DNA of 64,000 nt from positions 62,001 through 126,000 of the forward strand of contig JBBSQW010000009.1 of assembly GCA_038243635.1 (NCBI GenBank), given 5' to 3'. A program made the translations under genes and the position numbers. The notes under the pieces were generated by a model, which saw only the letters and a program-made list of their open reading frames with translations, ran no database searches and was not told where the DNA came from. Shown here one piece after another: positions 60,317-64,000 of the stretch (its first letter is position 1; each line of letters starts with the position of its first letter). This DNA is from Pseudopedobacter sp038243635 (GTDB lineage: Bacteria; Bacteroidota; Bacteroidia; Sphingobacteriales; Sphingobacteriaceae).

Positions 60317-63300
60317 ATGGGATACTCCGAACTACAAATAACCAGCAACTTTACATTTCTAAGAGGCGCATCTCACCCTCACGAATTGGTGGAGCAAGCC
60401 GCACTTTTAGGTTATAAAAAAATAGCCATTACCGATAGAAATACTTTGGCAGGAATTGTACGAGCGCATGTCGCAGCCAAAAAACTGGATATCGATTTCA
60501 TTCCAGCTTGTCGCTTGGATTTACTGGATGGCCCAAGTTTATTAGCTTATCCAACAGATAGGTTAGCTTACAGCCGACTATCTGCTTTGCTTTCTTTAGG
60601 AAACTTACGAGCAGAAAAAGGAAAATGCTTTTTGTACCGTCAAGATGTTTTTGAACATGCCGAAGGAATTTTGTTCATCATTATCCCACCAAAACATTTA
60701 GACAGTAGTTTCAATTTTTCCAGTGGATTTGTAAACGATTTAAAAGCTTATCAGCAACAGCTTGCACCGAATCTATTTTTAGCTACAACAAAGGTTTATC
60801 AGGGAGATGATCAAAAAAGGCTGCATCGTTTATGGCAGTTAGCTGAGGATTTGGATATTCCCTTAGCTGCCACAAATGATGTGCATTATCATGAACCACA
60901 AAGACGGGAATTGCAAGATGTACTGACTTGTGTTCGGGAAAAATGTACAATTACGGAAGCAGGTTTTAAACTCCATTTTAATGCTGAGCGTTATTTAAAA
61001 CCCGTTCAAGAAATGCAACGGCTATTCCGGCAATACCCAGAAGCCATCACCAACGCACAAAAAATTGCGGACGCCTGTGATTTTTCTTTGGATGAATTGA
61101 AATATATCTATCCCGAAGAACTCACAACTGATGGTCGCACTCCACAACAAGAATTGGTGCATTTAACTTGGATAGGCGCTCGCGAACGTTTTGGAGAAAA
61201 CTTGCCTGAAAAAATTGAGAAACAGATTAAAGAAGAACTGGCTTTTATCGAAAAACAGAATTTGCCCAATTACTTTTTAACCGTTCATGACTTGGTGCAA
61301 TTTGCCAGAAGCAGAGATATTTTATGCCAAGGCAGAGGTTCGGCAGCCAATTCTGTGGTTTGTTATTGTTTGGGGATTACCTCGGTTGATCCTACAAAAA
61401 TCAAGTTATTGTTTGCCCGCTTTATGTCTGATGCTCGAAACGAACCGCCAGATATTGATGTAGATTTTGAGCATGAACGTCGGGAAGAAGTGATTCAATA
61501 TATTTATAAAAAGTACGGAAGAGAGCGAGCCGCAATTGTGGCAACCGTAACCCAAGAACGTTATAAAGGCGCAGTTCGTGATGTGGGAAAAGCGATGGGA
61601 CTTTCTGTGGACACCATCAATAATCTTTCATCTGGCGTTTGGCGACCATCATCTGAGTGGTTGGATAGTATAGATTTGCAAGGGCAAGGCTTAAATGTGA
61701 AAGACCCGCATCTTAAAAAAACATTAGAACTTACCCGGCAGTTAATGGGTTTCCCGAGACAATTGGGACAGCATACTGGCGGTTTCGTAATTACCCACAA
61801 TAAGCTTTCGGATTTATGCCCCATTATGAATGCTCGGATGGAAGACCGGACTTGCATTGAGTGGAACAAGGATGATATTGAAGCTTTGGGCTTTATAAAA
61901 GTGGATGTTTTGGCTTTGGGAATGCTGACTTGCATCCGTAAAGCTTTTGATTTGGTAAAAACGCATTACAATGAGGATTTAACTTTGGCAAATGTTCCGC
62001 AAGATGATCCGAAAGTTTATGAAATGGTTAGCGTTGCAGATACTGTAGGCGTTTTCCAGATAGAAAGTCGGGCGCAAATGTCCATGTTGCCACGGTTGCG
62101 ACCAAAAAAGTTTTATGATTTAGTGATACAAGTCGCCATTGTTCGCCCGGGACCAATTCAAGGGGATATGGTGCATCCTTATTTACGTCGGCGAAACGGA
62201 CAAGACCTGATAGAATATCCTTCTGATGAATTAAGAGATATATTATTCCGAACAAATGGAGTTCCTTTGTTTCAAGAACAAGCGATGGAAATTTCTATTG
62301 TTGCCGCCGGTTTTACTCCCGCCGAAGCTGATGATTTGCGCAGAAGCATGGCGACTTTTAAAGCACATGGAAAAGTGACCGCTTTCCGGGAAAAGATGGT
62401 CAGTGGAATGGTAAAAAGAGGCTACGAAGAAGAGTTTGCACACCGGGTTTTTAAACAGATTGAAGGTTTTGGAGGTTACGGTTTCCCCGAAAGCCATGCC
62501 GCCAGTTTTGCGCTTTTGGTTTACGTTTCGTCTTGGATAAAATGCCACCATCCTGATGTGTTTGCTTGTGCCATTTTGAACAGTTTACCCATGGGATTTT
62601 ATCAACCTGCACAATTGGTAATGGACGCCCAAAAGCATGGCGTTGAAGTCCGTTCGGTAGATATTAATTATTCCTTTTGGGATTATGTGTTGGAAGAAAA
62701 ATCTGGGAATTATAAATCCTTGCGTTTGGGTTTTAGGCAAATTAGCGGTTTGAGGATAGAGGAATTAGAGCTGTTAATTAGCCAAAGAACCAAACCTTAT
62801 CAAAACCTTACGGAACTGTTAACTGCGGGAATTTCGCTTTCCTCTTTAGAGAAACTAGCAGATGCAGATGCTTTCCGTTCTATAGGTCTGGACCGCCGAC
62901 AAGCCTTATGGGAAGTTTCCGCTTTGGCAGATAGCCCGATTGCTTTGTTTGAAGGTCAAACTTCTGAAAGTAAAAAAGAAATACAAATTGCTTTACCGTT
63001 AATGGCAAAGAGTGAACATGTTTTGCAAGATTATGCCAGCACTTCCTTATCCTTAAAAGCACATCCGCTGAGTTTTTTACGTCCTCAATTTAATGCATTG
63101 CAAATCACCACTAACGAACAGCTGAAATCCACCGCCAACGGTACTAAGGTAAAAGTTGCTGGCTTGGTACTGATTAGACAAAGGCCAGGAACTGCAAAAG
63201 GCGTTTGTTTTGTAACGATTGAAGACGAAACTGGAAGTGCTAATATTGTGGTTTGGCCAAATATGTTCACTAAATACCGCAAAGAAGTTATCAGCTCAAA

Positions 63301-63460
63301 ACTGTTAATGATTGAGGGAAAATTACAACGAGAAAAAGAAGTGACTCATGTTGTTGCCGAACGATGTTTTGATATATCTGGACTTTTGCAACAGCTTAAA
63401 AAGAAGGGTGATTTGGTTAATGAGGGGGAAGTTTTTGACCAATCGAGAAATTTTAGGTGA
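60317..63460 (+). CDS. dnaE2: Error-prone DNA polymerase III alpha subunit
   Basis: C-family replicative-type polymerase used for induced mutagenesis and bypass of lesions with ImuA/ImuB. Domains in order: PHP (residues 1-270, MGYSELQITSNFTFLRGAS, AITDRNTLAGIVRAH), palm with the catalytic aspartates in PPDIDVDFEHERREEV, fingers, HhH region and a C-terminal OB fold (KVKVAGLVLIRQRPGTAKG, FVTIEDETGSANIVVW). The 1047 residues match the DnaE2 type, shorter than DnaE1 (about 1160). It ends with SRNFR; the final GTGA overlaps a possible GTG start of a doubtful short frame. Confidence 0.96.
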   Translation: MGYSELQITSNFTFLRGASHPHELVEQAALLGYKKIAITDRNTLAGIVRAHVAAKKLDIDFIPACRLDLLDGPSLLAYPTDRLAYSRLSALLSLGNLRAEKGKCFLYRQDVFEHAEGILFIIIPPKHLDSSFNFSSGFVNDLKAYQQQLAPNLFLATTKVYQGDDQKRLHRLWQLAEDLDIPLAATNDVHYHEPQRRELQDVLTCVREKCTITEAGFKLHFNAERYLKPVQEMQRLFRQYPEAITNAQKIADACDFSLDELKYIYPEELTTDGRTPQQELVHLTWIGARERFGENLPEKIEKQIKEELAFIEKQNLPNYFLTVHDLVQFARSRDILCQGRGSAANSVVCYCLGITSVDPTKIKLLFARFMSDARNEPPDIDVDFEHERREEVIQYIYKKYGRERAAIVATVTQERYKGAVRDVGKAMGLSVDTINNLSSGVWRPSSEWLDSIDLQGQGLNVKDPHLKKTLELTRQLMGFPRQLGQHTGGFVITHNKLSDLCPIMNARMEDRTCIEWNKDDIEALGFIKVDVLALGMLTCIRKAFDLVKTHYNEDLTLANVPQDDPKVYEMVSVADTVGVFQIESRAQMSMLPRLRPKKFYDLVIQVAIVRPGPIQGDMVHPYLRRRNGQDLIEYPSDELRDILFRTNGVPLFQEQAMEISIVAAGFTPAEADDLRRSMATFKAHGKVTAFREKMVSGMVKRGYEEEFAHRVFKQIEGFGGYGFPESHAASFALLVYVSSWIKCHHPDVFACAILNSLPMGFYQPAQLVMDAQKHGVEVRSVDINYSFWDYVLEEKSGNYKSLRLGFRQISGLRIEELELLISQRTKPYQNLTELLTAGISLSSLEKLADADAFRSIGLDRRQALWEVSALADSPIALFEGQTSESKKEIQIALPLMAKSEHVLQDYASTSLSLKAHPLSFLRPQFNALQITTNEQLKSTANGTKVKVAGLVLIRQRPGTAKGVCFVTIEDETGSANIVVWPNMFTKYRKEVISSKLLMIEGKLQREKEVTHVVAERCFDISGLLQQLKKKGDLVNEGEVFDQSRNFR

Positions 63461-63574
63461 GTATTTTAAAGCGTGAGTCAACGAGAAAGGATTTTTCTAC
63501 ATTAGATGATACTGCAAAATCAAATAATAGGTTAACGTCAAAGTATTTTTTATTTTTAAATAAAATATCAAGAC

Positions 63575-64000
63575 ATGGAACATACTTGGGAAGCCAAACT
63601 AGAAAACAAAAAGAAATTAGTTTTAGACGATGTAAAATATATTTTTGATCAAGCTGAAAAGTTTCTTATTGACATAAATGAATCGCATAAATTAGTCGTA
63701 GATAGGACTAATACCTTATTAGTTTTATACACCACAATAATCAGTGCTTTAATAGGATTTAATATTGACAGAATAGAATCAAATAGCTTATATGACAATA
63801 TTACTAATTCAATTTGGATATTAATTACCTATCTAATTATAGGTATAATTTTATTGGTTAGAAACATTAGGCCAACAAACTATATGGGAATTGGAACTCC
63901 GCCAATAAATCTATTTGATGACATTTTCTTTAAGGATTCTATACCAAAGAAAGATAGAATAATTCGCATGTACGTTTCTGAAATAGAAAGGTATCAATTC
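63575..64000 (+). CDS. Two-TM protein of unknown function, 3' end outside the window
   Basis: At least 142 residues, open to the edge. It starts MEHTWEAKLENKKKLVLDDV (an amphipathic helical segment), has two membrane helices (about residues 50-69 and 87-105, LLVLYTTIISALIGF and ITYLIIGIILLVRN), then a soluble segment with RPTNYMGIGTPPINLFDD. The plan (cytoplasmic helix, two membrane segments, soluble tail) is shared with 2TM effector domains in some phage defence systems, but nothing here identifies such a system. The ATG at 63575 is preferred over the overlapping frame 63457-63648. Confidence 0.65.
   Translation, partial: MEHTWEAKLENKKKLVLDDVKYIFDQAEKFLIDINESHKLVVDRTNTLLVLYTTIISALIGFNIDRIESNSLYDNITNSIWILITYLIIGIILLVRNIRPTNYMGIGTPPINLFDDIFFKDSIPKKDRIIRMYVSEIERYQF

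Noticed and set aside
60064..60341. Short frames on both strands (60064-60291 and 60096-60341)
   Set aside because: They are translations of the 84-base repeat and its flank and overlap the dnaE2 leader or start.
63457..63648. 63-residue frame starting at GTG on the dnaE2 stop
   Set aside because: Overlaps the better two-TM gene starting at 63575, has low-complexity residues and no family.

Overview
The window is a low-GC chromosomal segment of a Bacteroidetes bacterium, most likely a Sphingobacteriaceae member close to Pedobacter. The evidence is the gliding/type IX secretion set gldKLMN plus sprE, an ATP synthase cluster without atpD/atpC, SprE-, GldK- and RND-type lipoproteins, A-rich start regions, and several matches to the Bacteroidetes promoter pattern TTTG-N17..23-TAnnTTTG. 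No rRNA, tRNA, CRISPR array, prophage or complete insertion sequence was seen. Family assignments rest on motif recognition by eye; no database search was run.

Layout. 1-3.4 kb: end of an exopolysaccharide sugar transferase, manA, a CvpA-CAP fusion and a patatin-like lipase. 3.7-11 kb (minus): M23 peptidase, bactofilin, two AtpI/AtpZ-like membrane proteins, then atpB-E-F-H-A-G. 11.1-18.1 kb (plus): sprE, a PBP1A-type peptidoglycan synthase and uvrC. 18.2-22.8 kb (minus): gldK-L-M-N. 23.1-26.6 kb (minus): an Omp85-like outer-membrane protein, a DUF4271-type membrane protein and hemD. 27-35 kb (plus): ferritin, an SDR, a tripartite RND efflux operon and a small membrane protein. 35.8-37.7 kb: hemW and an SDR. 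37.9-41.3 kb: a lipoprotein with an HExxH motif followed by repeated, partly decayed modules. 41.7-46.2 kb: CDF transporter, fasciclin protein, M1 aminopeptidase. 46.7-50 kb: an AraR/NrtR-type Nudix regulator, then a stretch of gene decay (araB, a small membrane ORF, higB) ending in intact higA. 50.3-56.9 kb: an NlpC/P60 lipoprotein and a two-component locus carrying a GNAT-like enzyme and a methyltransferase. 57.2-63.5 kb: the imuA-imuB-dnaE2 mutagenesis cassette, split by an inverted repeat pair. The window ends inside a two-TM protein gene.

How the genes work together. SprE and GldKLMN belong to one machine (T9SS/gliding). PBP1A, the M23 peptidase and bactofilin act on the cell wall. The RND operon is a complete efflux pump. 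ImuA, ImuB and DnaE2 form a translesion mutasome.

The two most novel-looking loci are (i) 51.2-56.9 kb, where a GNAT-fold protein with some resemblance to acyl-transfer signal synthases is encoded with a methyltransferase, a 7TM-DISM histidine kinase and three receiver proteins, so a signal-maker and its receptor could be encoded together; and (ii) 37.9-41.3 kb, where the C-terminal tail of a putative metallopeptidase plus a small lipoprotein has been tandemly duplicated three times with progressive decay, a layout reminiscent of toxin/immunity cassette arrays. Both are hypotheses from sequence and context.
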